A DNA stretch of 64,000 bases. Source: Alligator mississippiensis. Its lineage: Eukaryota > Chordata > Crocodylia > Alligatoridae. This document shows positions 22,001-34,000 of the stretch, piece by piece. The notes beneath the pieces were generated by a model, which saw nothing but the letters and a program-made list of their open reading frames with translations, was not told the DNA's origin and made no database searches. Made by a program: the position numbers and the translations under genes. Each line of letters begins with the position of its first letter. Positions within the stretch are counted from its first letter, which is position 1. The stretch covers positions 175,096,933 through 175,160,932 of the forward strand of contig NC_081824.1 in assembly GCF_030867095.1 (NCBI RefSeq), read 5' to 3'.

Positions 22001-25000
22001 AAGAATCTGTACATTCAAGTGACTCAGAAATTTGCCAGACAGTGCATTGGCTGCCATGGAATTGCTAGAGCTGGCCCCCTGCATGGGACAGGATTTCAGG
22101 GTGAAAGGAACCTTGGAAGCCCTTGACAGTGCCATATGGTTTACTACTTCAGCAATGTAAGAAGCTATGTTAGTAGCTTCAGGGGGATATGAGAGCCCCA
22201 TGCTATAAATCCATTAGGCAGGTCCTTAACAGGCAGTCATAATTGCCTCTATGTATAAACACACCCCACTCGCACACACCTTGCCTCCTGATTTCTGCTA
22301 CTTCAGGGTGTGCTCAGGTTCCCCTTTCCAAGCCCTTTCTCTGCAGTCACGAAACCAGGAAAGAACTACTTTAACATAAGTTTGTTTGTTTGAGCTACTC
22401 CCAGTACCAGGGCTTTAGGAAGTGTACCAGACAGATGCATCAGCTGCCATAGCGTTGCCAGAGTTGGTCCCCTGCAAGTGACAGGATTTCAAGCTGAAAG
22501 GGACCTTCTAAGCCCATTACAGTGCCATGTGATTTACTACTTCAGTGACTTATGAAACTACGTTAGTAGCTTTGGGGGACATGGGAAATCCTCCTCGAAG
22601 AATAAAATAATACTTTGCCACTGGCTGCGATGATTATTTATGGGAGGGCAGGATCATTTTCTCGTGAAGCGGAAGGTAGCTGTTGGGTGGAATCAAAATG
22701 TCTGACTAGGTAGGGGAAATGTTTCCTTCTGATATTTTTCTCCCAAAGTAATAAACAAGTCAACTATAAGGTCATACCGTACAGAGTTTATATCAGGGGG
22801 GTTGCATACAGATCTGCAGGGAAAGACTAAGCATGCCTATTTTATGAGGGTGTTGCTTTTCTTTTGAGAAGTTGGTGCATACTGAGTTTTTGAAAGTGAG
22901 CCAAGTTAAAGAATTAACTGAGAGTGAGCATTGACAGTTTTGATTCAAAAGAAAATTAGAGAACAAAACTCAGCATGTTAGTTTGAATTGTTATTTAAAA
23001 GCGTGAGATCTTGAGGAAGGAAAACAATAATATCAACAGCCAAGCAAACCTTCTATAAAGAGTTGTCATGGTATCTTGCAATTTTTTTTTAAAGCAGTTC
23101 ATAAGCACTCGTGTTTCCATCATTTCCTTGTGATATAGGTAAGGGGATATACTGGGATATCTGCAACGTTTCATTAAAACTTGGTAACATGCAGGACTAA
23201 AATTTATATCAGTAAAACCATAGGCAACGTGTAGGGGGGGCACAGGGGGACGTGTGCCCCCCCTGCAATTGGCCGCCGCCAAAGCCGTGGCCAGGTTCTG
23301 TGGGTGGATGCCACTGCTCCTTTGCTCCCTCCCCCTCCCCCCCACTGTCATGCCTGCCCTCACTACCAACATCACTATGGCCGCCTGCAGGCAATCCCTG
23401 CTCTCTGCTGCCACACCCCCACTGCTGCTGCTGCCACCTGCAGGTGGTCACCATGCTCCCCACCGCCCCCAGCCTCCAGAGGCATGCATTGTTCATGACT
23501 AATTTAAAACTTGTATCAGTTTAACAGTCTAGCATAATTATGGCTTTCTGTGTTTAGGAAGTAAAGGCCACAGTGCCTAGTGGGGTGCTATACTTAGGAG
23601 TATAGAATATAGCACCACTGTGTTCTTCTCCAAGAAAATTAGTTCTGCAGCAGTGTACGTAGTTTATTTTCATATGCATAAGAAAAAGGGCCTTCTCGAG
23701 ATGTGTTTAAAAGGCATTCCTTGACCTATGCTGCAGGGACCAGAGGAAGATCAGGAGCCCGAGTCTGAACTAACCGTGACTCAGCTGAAAACTTTGCGCA
23801 AAGAGCAGCAGGCAAAGCTAGAGAAGACCATGCTGGGCGAGGACTCTGATGAAGATGATGAAAAAGAAGAGAAAAAAAATGAGACCAGTGGGAGCAATGA
23901 TATGACCTGCTCATGGGGACTGGGTAATAATAGCTTGCATCTCTGAATGAAGATGTTGACATGCAAACAAAGACTACAGCTGCTTTCAGCATAACCTGGG
24001 TAGAGAAGGACTAGGCCTTAAATTTCAAATAAGGCAGTATATTAAGAGGGGAAAAAATTTAATAGAAATAAATTTTCTCCTTACAGGGAGGTTTGCAGGT
24101 GCAAACCAGTTTGTGGGTGGGAAAAAAACAGGAAAAGGTGACTAATATTATCTGTACTTAAACCGGAAAAGGAAAAGAAGTCAAGTTTTAATGTTTATAC
24201 TTTCTTCTTAACTTTTGCAATGTTGTATATGTCACTGTAGCAAAAGTAATGTGTGATTACTTCTGAGACCTTCACAAAAGGGACTCTGAATTTTTTTGCA
24301 TTTTGGGATTTATTTGGCAATTAGAATTGAGCTTTTAATTTTTACAGTTTAATACTAGTGAGAACCAAATATTGCAAAGAAACATGAAAACTGGCAAAAC
24401 AGACTGTAACTTCACCTGTTGAAGTAAACTTTAAGGATATAAACAGCAATTTAAAATCATAATCTCAATACAAAAATGCCAGGTGATTCATTAAATAAAC
24501 ATAAATTAAAATTATTATACAAGGGGGTACTAAATAGTGCCTTGTATCTTGTTCCATCCTAGTAAAGGTTGAAATATACTTCGGTCCTCTTCCCAAACTC
24601 CTTTCCTATTTTATTTGCACTTCTGTTTGTGTTCCTCCAGGGGAAGATGCAGAGGAAGATGAGGCTGAAGAAAACCCAATTGCCATTGAATATCAGGAAG
24701 CACAAGAGGCTTTCTATACGAAGGACCCTAGGAAGGCACTGCAGGGTTTCTTTGACAGAGAAGGTATGTGTATTGGTTGTCCTTTAATGGCTGGGCATTT
24801 TCTCCATTGTGATGATTTTTAACAAGTATTGATGTGTGCTTAATGAACACCTGTCACTTTAGGAGGAGATGAGGCTGCAGTGAGGGCTCAGGTGGCAATT
24901 GAGGGAGTCGCCTGACTGACAAGAGGCACAGTTAGCAGCATATAAACTCAGGGCAGTCTAGGCCTGAGAGCTTCAGAAAGAAGCCCTGTGCAGCAGGGCT

Positions 25001-28000
25001 CCCGGGTAACAGCTAAGCTGGGGTAAGCAGCACTGGAGGTTTGTGGATGGGAGTTAGGAGTGAAAGAGATCTCAATAGGTACAGGAGTAGGGCCAGCGGC
25101 CTGGGAGCAAGGCCAGAGTCTGGGAACAGGGTAGAGAGGGACAAAGGCCTGAGAGAAGGGCCAGAGCCCAGAAACAGATGAGGGCCAGGGACCCAAAGCC
25201 CAGAGAGGGGCAGAGGTAGGGCAGAGAAGCTTGAAGATTGGGGCTAGGGGTCTGAGGCCCAGAAAGGGACAGATGTGTAGGAACTTTATAGGCCAGGACG
25301 CAGTGCCCAGGAGTAGCCCATGTAGGTGAAATACTCAGGTGGGGAGCAGAGGTAAAGAGACTGTTCCCCGAGAGAAGCAGGCAAGCCTGGAAATTACACC
25401 AGGGAGTAGCCAAGGTAGGCAAAGTGCCCGAGCACAGAGGTCCGATCATGGGGGCTGTGGCCATGGCACAAAAGGTGTGCACCAAGAGAAGCAATCCCCA
25501 CAGCCAGTCCTGCTGACCCAGAAGTGCCAGTGGTGTGCCTGGAAGTGCCAGTGGCACTTTTGGGGGAGGGGAGAGTGAGGGGCTTAGACCTGCATCCTGG
25601 TCAGCTACGGGGGCAAGGAGAGGCTCTTGACTTCCCATGATAAAAAAACCTAAAATCAAATACCAAAAGTTATAGGTACTTACAGTTTATTTCATTACAG
25701 TGATTGAGGCACTGGTAGGCTTCTAAATTGCTTTAAAACTGTAAATATATCAATAAAACGTGTTCAGTTGATACCTATATATCTAGTGGTGTCTCATTTT
25801 AATTGCAGATTTTGACTTTTTAATCAGAGAATTTGTGTTTTTGTCAAAGAATTTGCAATTTTTAAACAGAAAACCAGGATCCCTGATAATGATATGTCTG
25901 TTCAGTAGAGCAATCTGGAGCATGTGATATCTGTATTTTAAAAAAACAGGCTAAATGAAAGGTCATGCATATGTGAACCAAGAGTATAGGCTGCTTTATT
26001 TTTGGAAAGTAATGCCTCAGAAAAAGGTATTAGGATTGTGAAGGATAACCAACTGAATGTAATAAGATCATGGGACCATCAATAGATGAGAGAGAAAATC
26101 CTATCCATTTAGGAGAAAATCTAGGCAAGGAAGGGTTGTTCTCTCTCACTGCTTACCTCTGGCTGTCTTCCCATACCACTGGGAATTGCTGCTTATTATT
26201 ACAACTAGGGCAGTTGCATCAACCTGTCTTGTTTCTTGTCTAGGGGAAGAATTAGAATACGAATATGATGACCGTGGACACAATAGCTGGCTCTGCAGGG
26301 TGAAGTATGTATTTTCTAAAATTAGGGGTACCCTTGTCCTCCTTCAGCTGTCCTTACTTTGAGAAACCCAAAAATTTGTCATGTGCGGGGAAGAATTTAG
26401 CAGCCATTATCTCTTAAACTGAGAGGTGTATGCTATTTGGAGTCCCTTGTAGCCTTTCCAGATATATTAAGTACTAGTTCTCAGCTCCAAAGTTTCCCAA
26501 AAGGCCATGGATATCTTGTGGTAACAAGGAGAAAGTTAGGTGGTAGTCAGAATCATATGATAACAGATTATCCTGAAATGGCTTCTGTGGCTTAGAGAAT
26601 CCCTGCCCCGGTATGGTATAAAACATTTAATTTCTAGCTTTGGAAACTTGCGAAATACTAATGCTCAAGATGTCCATGGGGCCATTGCCTCCTCAGTGCT
26701 CTTTTGCAGTGATGGAGGACTGGATACAGGGAACTCATACTTCCTAAAATATTCTGGCATATACTGGCCTGTGGAAGTAACACTTCGGCTTTGACTAGTA
26801 CTATAAAAACGGAAATATGGAAATAATAGGTTTCAGGAAAGAGTCTGTGGTTGGACATTAAAAAGCAATGCATATGCAACAAATGTAGTAGCCTCTTGTA
26901 TTGTCTTATGGAAACTGTTTATGTTTTACCCTTTGATCTGAACAGGTTGCCTGTGGATGATGCATCAGGGAAGCAGCTGGTGGCAGAGGTTACCCATTCA
27001 GGAAAGAAAAAGGAAGCAATGATACAGTGCGCATTGGAAGCTTGCAGGATACTGGATGCTAGGGGTGTGCTGCGGCAAGAGGCAGGTTGGTGACCAACCA
27101 AATGCTTCAGTAGCTCGTCTGTAGGTGCTCCCTTTGAGAGGTTATTAACTACTAAGAAAACCTTGGCCTCCTGTATACGTAGCCAAAGGTTGTTAATATA
27201 AATGCTGAGTAAGTTTCATAGTTGTTAGGGGCTAGAAGGGACCTTACAGATCATCAGGTCCAGCCCCCCTGCACATGGGCAGGAAAGACATGTTTGGTGT
27301 ATGATACTAAATGGTTAGCTACTCTTAACTCAGCAATAGATGCTTCTAACCTCAAACAACTGTTTCTCAAAGGCTTTACATCCATTACTTTCTTGCTCTT
27401 CCTCCCTCATCCTCAGTATCCCGGAAGAGAAAAGTAAAGAACTGGGAAGAGGAGGATTTTTATGATAGCGACGATGACACTTTCCTTGATCGAACTGGAG
27501 CTGTCGAAAAGAAACGACTGAACAGAATGAAAAAAGCTGGGAAGATAGAAGAGAAACCAGAGACTTACGATTCCCTGGTAAGTGTGACTTCAGGTTAGCA
27601 GCAAGGCTAGGCATTTATGGTGTCACATTGAGTGCATCATACATGTACAAATGTGGAAGGAAGGTCAGAGAGATTTTAAAAATCTGTTGTTGTTTTAAAG
27701 CCATATTTACGTATCAATGGGTCAGGCCACAAAAATAGAGTTAGAGTTCAGATTCCATAGAATGTGTGGTTTGAAGGCTTTAAGGACTGAAAACTTGTAA
27801 TGACACGTGGAGGAAGCCTTTTGAGTCCAGCACAGGATGAAAGTAGCTGAAAACTGTTACCAGTGCTTCAGTAGTCCATGTGCAATGAGCTGCAAGTTTG
27901 TGATATGGAGATTTGCCAACTGAGGTTTGGACTTGGATACCATGATGACACTTGGTAGTAGTGTGGTGCTAATTAGCAATTTCAGTAAAGAAGGAAATAC

Positions 28001-31000
28001 TGTCCAGGGAGGAGAACTGTACTCTTGCTCTAGAGTCCTCTCTGCTTAAGACCCAAGGGAGGCTGGAGAGAAGGTACCAAAGTTTATGCCTTCTGTAGAT
28101 AGCAGAACTCAGTTCTTAGACTTTTCAGTCACCTGATACAAACCATGAATTTACATGCAAACTAGAGGAGGCAAGAGAAATTTGCAAGCTGAAGCAGACC
28201 TTTGAAAGTACTTTCTCTGGGGACATGAATTGGTAACCATGTTCCATTCTAATGTAAATGTGTAGCATTGTTTTTGCCTGTGCAGTTCTGTTTTCTACTT
28301 GATGTGTTGTCTGAGAGGTCAGTGAATTTAAGCATCAGAACAAGACCTAACCAAACTGTTTCAGGTCGTTGGAAGATAATTTCTAGTGACAAGTGCACAG
28401 GGCAAAACAAGAACTCATTCCTGTTTCAAGGAACATGTAACACTGACTGGCAAGAGGGTCATGCACAGGGAAGGGAGAGGAAGGGCAAGGGTGAGGAAAG
28501 GACCATGGTAGTTATATGGTTGCTCAGGCATATACACATCTTGATGCCTCAGGAAGAAAGTAAGCTATTCAAACACTTATCAAAGTAGTAAGAAATGATT
28601 TAGGAGTGAAGTCAAGACCTGATCAGGGATTAGCCATGGAGAGATGGAAATCATGTAATAGGTCCTCCCTCTCTCCCTGCCATGATAACACTCAAATGTA
28701 AAGTGAAAACATCTTCTAATCCAGTGGTTTTTCCATAGGTTGCAAAATTAAATGAGGCTGAAAAGGAACTTTTGGAGATAGCTGAAAAATTGAAGGCTTC
28801 AGGAAAAGGTAAGACTAAGCCCTTCTGGAAAGACTTCTCTAGAGAGTGCACAGGGAATTTAAGAGAATTGCATAATATATATCTACTGTCGTATGTTTCT
28901 TTTTCCTACACTCCATTTTCATTAGCAGTGAGCAGACCTGCAGGCCACTGAATCAGCTATCCCGTGAGACTACTCCCAAAGCCATTATTTAATCCAGCAT
29001 TCAGGTTCTGTGTTTGTGTTCTGTAGGGCCAGTTGTTTGCTTAATGATACTAAAAACAAGTTATCCGAGCACATGTAACATTTTAAGACAACGTAAGAAG
29101 GGTGTGTGAGCCACTTGCTTTTAACAGAGTAACTGAGTACTCATAGGTGGTAAAAGTATTAGCAAAATTTACCTAATTTGAAGACAGTTTCTTCTGTGCC
29201 TTCCAAAACTTTGTTCAGGAACAAAAACCCAAAGATTTCTGAGATTTGCAGTTGATGATTATTAAGATAATCTTTACCACTGCAAGTGCAAAAAGTAAAA
29301 ATGGCAAGAGCAGGACCAAGAAACTTGTGTTGAATTAGAGGTGCATCAATACATAGGTCCAATATTGGATTGACACCAATATAAAGAAAATCGATTGCAT
29401 CGGATATCAGCCTGATGCAGCTGATAATTTGGCCGATAAGTGCCCGTGCACATGCGCCACCGCAGCACAGCATGTAGGCAGCAAGGAGTATAGCCCGGCA
29501 GCTTGGAGAGCTATGTGTAATTGGTAAGTCTGGTGTAGTGGAAGGGAAGGGTGTGCAGGGGCAGATCAACATGCCCCACAGTGAGGTAGGGAGGGGGGCT
29601 GGGGCTGGCACTGCCCAGCTGGGGCAGGGCATGGGATGGAGCCATGGCTTGTGTGGGAAGGAGGGAGCAGCTCCCATGTGCTGCTGGATCTGTGGGGGGG
29701 TGGGGAGGGCTACAGCTGTGGGCACAGGCCAGGGCTGCGCCAAGTTCTTCCCGGTGCATGGGGGCTGCTCTTGAGGCTACACTCAGGGTGGGCAGCAGTG
29801 GCAGCACTGGGAGGAGGCTACAGGAGGCCTACAGCAGAACTTGGGGTGGCTGCAGCCCCCCCCCAGCACTGCCACCACTTGCCCCACGCCTGCATGCCAG
29901 GAAGAGCCTGGTACAGCCCCAGCCCACAGCTGCAGCACCCCCCTCCGCCCCCGGGCCTTCCCTTCCCTTCCCACGCAGGTCTGGCCCCCCACTTCATCCC
30001 AGGGTGCACACAGCAGCAGGAGCCTCCCCACACACCCCAGGCAAGCGGCTGCTCTGTCCTGCGCCCCACTCTGCCCCAGCTAGGCAGCACCAGCCCCACT
30101 CCCTCCCACATTGCGAGGGGTGTTGATCTGCCCCCCCACACCCCTTCCCTCCCCCTCCACCACAACAGACTTACCAGCTGGACACAGCTGTATTGGAAAT
30201 CAGAACGGTATCAGCCGATATGCCTCCTTAAAAATCTGCTATCAGTATCAGCCCCCCAAATCTCTATCGGTGCACCTGTAATGTTGAAGTGTAGGTTCTG
30301 GCCTAGCCAGTGAACTTCTTGATGCATAAGATCAGAGTTTGGGTTCCAAACTTTCTACTTTGCAGGGCCCCAAAGCAGGGGTATCCTTTCTAGGATGGAT
30401 GGGAGTTGTGGAGGCAGAAAGCTGCTTCCAGCAAGATGGTCCTTTTCATCACTCATAACTTCTCCCAGAAAGGAGTATTGGAAAGCAAAGTGCTTGAAAG
30501 TGTGCAATGGGTCAGGGGATCATGACAGGGTAGGCATCATAAAGGTAATCTATTTCAACTTTTGGCAGTTCTGCTTTCCTTTGTGCAAGATATAACTGAT
30601 ATTTATTTTCCATAAACCAACACAACACCAATTCTAATTCAGATTGATGTCTTTATTTCTGAGAGTTTGTCTTGGACCACAGCTTGAAGAAGCTTACTAC
30701 TCCTGAAAATACTCAGATTTATCTGTCAGCTGAGTATATCTGTGGCAGTCTTTTCCATATAATGTCCATGGTAGACAGGTCATGATTGACTAACTGTAGA
30801 AGATAATGCGTTATCCACTTTGTAAGATGGGAATCCAAGTTTTTTCCTGATGTATAGTATTAGTTCCTGGTACAATTGTTTTTCAAGGTAGATGCTAAAT
30901 CAAATTGCAATAGAAAATGGAGAAAGGAAGAACTAAGATGTTAATCAGAATGATGTATTAATTTCAGTGCACAACTTCAAAATGATTCATATTCACTGTA

Positions 31001-34000
31001 GTAATACTGGAAATTCAAGGACCTGAGCATCCTGTGCAGTTTGCCAAGTCCAACAATATATTAGTCCCTACAGTGAAACAATACTATGGTTATGCTGGTG
31101 CCTCACTTGAACAGTTGCATTCTATCCTCGTCTACTTCCAGAGAAGCAGCAATGCCTGAGTTGCTGACTAATAATCTTTTGGGGTTGTGTTGGTTGGTGG
31201 GCTTTTTTTCAGCATATTGCATTAATCTTAGATGCAGGCAGTAGCTTCCAGAAGCCCATACATTGATTACAACCAGCTTTGGCAGCCCACCATTGTGATA
31301 ACAGTTGTTCAGTAACATGACTCTGTGAAGCCTCTTTATAGAGCTCTGGCTTTCTCTAAGTGATTACTTGACTTATGTCTAAGAGGATGGATGGATGGAT
31401 GAGTGAATGACAGGCTGAATTACAACACCTCTTACCAAGCACTTGTAGAGATTAAGTGGTTGTCAGAAGGATCTCAGTAGTGGCTTACAAATCACTCTCT
31501 AAAGTCATTCAGAACTAACTGCTGATGTGCCTGCTTGATAATTCTCACATACTTCAGTGCAGCTCAATGAAAATCTCTGTGTATTTGACTTTCAATCTTA
31601 TTTTTTGTTATCAATAATTTTCTTCTTAATGGACAAGTTGGTAGTAAAGTAAATAGCCTCATAGCTTTTATCCCTATGTTCCTGTTTCATCCCATTACCT
31701 GTTTTGGGTCTGATCATGTACATCTCAGTATTTAAGGGCAAAATGTGCTGTGTGCACCATGTCTCTGCTCCCCCTACCCCACTCCCCCTTTTCAGCATAT
31801 CTATTTTTTCCTTTATCTTGCCCAGGCCAGTCCAAGCCAGCAGCTCAGGATTCCTTGGATGAGTTCATGACTGAAATAAAAGCAGGATCCACCTTAGACA
31901 GTGTGGCACGAAAAAAGCTTCATTTGCGGACCTTTGAACTCAGGAAAGAGCAACAGAGGCTGAAAGGGTTAATAAAGCTCGTTAAGCCTGCCGAACTGCC
32001 AGAGTTGAAGTCCCAGTGAGTCTTGGCCAATGTATAGAGCGGTAACCATTGTATGTTGTGCACATGGAATTGTGGTTCTGCCTGGCAGAACGCTGCCGAG
32101 ATGTAACGGGAGCAGATTCTATCTTGGGTACTACCTCATGTACCATCCCTCATCATTTTGAAGGGTCACCTAGCTATTGGACTTGCTGCCCAATCAGGGG
32201 AATGATTCAGTTGCTGACACAGCAGCAATAAAATTGAAGTAGTATAATCGGGTTTCTTTGGAGCATGTGCATACATGATGGCATTTCTCAATAGCCTGTC
32301 ATCCTGAAGGATCCCTGTGCACTTTTAAATGGGGGGAGGAAAAAAGGGACACATGATGCAAAGACCAGTTTATTCACTTGCTGAACTGCAGCTACATCCT
32401 GGCAACTAATTGTTGCAGCTGTTCAGACAGGGCATAGCACAACACAAGTTGAAGACAAAGTGTATACCTTATCAGTAGACAATGGTGAGACAATTTAGGT
32501 AGGTGAAGTATAATTACTTAAGTAGTAGTTTAGCTTGTATATTGATGAGGTTGTCTTAGGGGTCCCTCTAGCTTTGGCCAAGTGTCTGACTCCTATTACA
32601 TTAGTGGGGTGGGGGGAGGGGGGAGAGTTGCATTTCCTGCAACTCATCCCTGTACACTGCAATAGTGAGCACTTAATATCACATACAGGGGTTTGGGTCC
32701 TTGTTTCCTAGGATTATTTTGGACTACAGATATTTCCGTTCTTAACTGAAAAGGATTGATGTGAAGACATTCGCCTTGGGCTTTGAATGTGCTAACTAGT
32801 TTTATATCCGATTTATGCTAGGACTGGGAGTCGTGGTCTGGAAACGGAGAACAAGCCTAAAAAGCTAACATTGCCTCTCTTTGGGGCAATGAAAGGGGGA
32901 AGCAAATTCAGGCTGAAAACTGGAAGCCTAGGGGTAAGTTGGGTGAAGACACCAGACTGAAGTTATCCTCTAGCCTGAAGCTTTCCCTTCATTTCCTTTT
33001 TGACTAAGATCAAATGTACCATTGGATCTGTTGCGAATATGTCTCTACGAGGGGACTACTTGTTTTTTCAGAGGAGAGCAAGGCTCCTTCCTCCATTTTC
33101 ACCTACTGTGATTCCTATAACCTTTTTCTTGGGACCAGCCAATTTTTTTTCCACCCAGGTGTGTTACTTTACTAGTTCTTCCTGTGACTGGAAAAACATA
33201 CTTTGCCCTGTAGTGTCTGTCTTGACTCTTCTATCTGTCGTAGATCGAAGTCTTCTGTACTGCTCTTTGCAGTATTATTCAAGTATCCATGCATCTGTTT
33301 GCTTTTGCCCCACAGAAGATGCCCATCAGGCGTCCAGATATTCCTGAAAACATCTTAAAAATGAAAGATGATGGGCCAGAAGTGGAGGAAGAGGAGGAAG
33401 AGGAGCAGGAGATGAACGCAACAAACAGCAGGAACAAGAAACCAGAGGTGAAAGTGGCAGCAGAGGAAGAAATGGAACAAGAGATTAAACTTCCTCCTAG
33501 CTCTCCTTGTAAGAGCAAGAATTTGGATTCTACTCGTGGTAAACAAATGCCTTTGATTTCCCTGTTTTACACTGGATTGTGCAACTGTTGAATTCTTCAG
33601 AGCTAACTACAACTAGGGCTTTGATTCACTGACATTCCTATGACACTTTGCAGATTCCCTTTTTGCAGCTTTGCAACTGAGAGTTCAGTGTGGGTACCAA
33701 CAGGTCCAAGACATCTGTGTTGTTTTTTTTTTACCTGGTTCATGTCAAAACTACACAACAGTCAGTTTCCCCTCAGTTTTGGTGAAATAACAGAAATTTC
33801 CGGAGGGCTCATTGAGGAGAGCCCCCTGTTGATAAACCAGTATTAAGGTTAAGTGGGAGGGTTAATACTTAAGTAGGGCTCTATATTTACAAAATATATA
33901 GCATTATTAGGAGGGAGGGGATGAGTAATAGGAAGCAGGTGTCAGTGAAAAGCTTCCAATGATTGTTTATAAAGGAGAATAATTTTTAAATTGCAAGGGC

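Larger units (their letters stand above)
19082..23736 (+). other. SLC4A1AP: SLC4A1AP intron 1
   Basis: The intron is crowded with repeats, listed separately: Tigger-like 19479-19695, GC-rich 19700-20420, foldback 20689-21357, candidate MITE 21487-21737, and direct repeats 22035-22200 and 22427-22590. A further GC-rich patch (23230-23480) has a G-run/C-run hairpin at its left edge. No exon is recognised between these. Confidence 0.7.
23924..29334 (+). other. SLC4A1AP: SLC4A1AP introns 2-6 and start of intron 7 (exons 3-7 interspersed)
   Basis: The introns within this span (23924-24640, 24764-26243, 26305-26945, 27086-27416, 27578-28738, and 28809 onward) contain few recognised elements. These are a degenerate purine-rich repeat at about 24850-25610 and a CR1 3' end at 27214-27300. 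The rest is AT-rich and unassigned. Confidence 0.6.

Noticed and set aside
25072..25659. 195-codon minus-strand open frame
   Set aside because: It overlaps a degenerate purine-rich repeat; the peptide is low complexity (Leu/Pro/Ser-rich) with no motif.
29159..30313. Open frames of 194 and 225 codons
   Set aside because: They fall inside the GC-rich core of a non-autonomous hAT foldback element and show no domain.
33509..33538. Using the GTAAGA donor at 33509 as the normal end of exon 10
   Set aside because: Joined to exon 11 it produces TAA immediately, so the downstream GTAAAC donor is kept as the main one.
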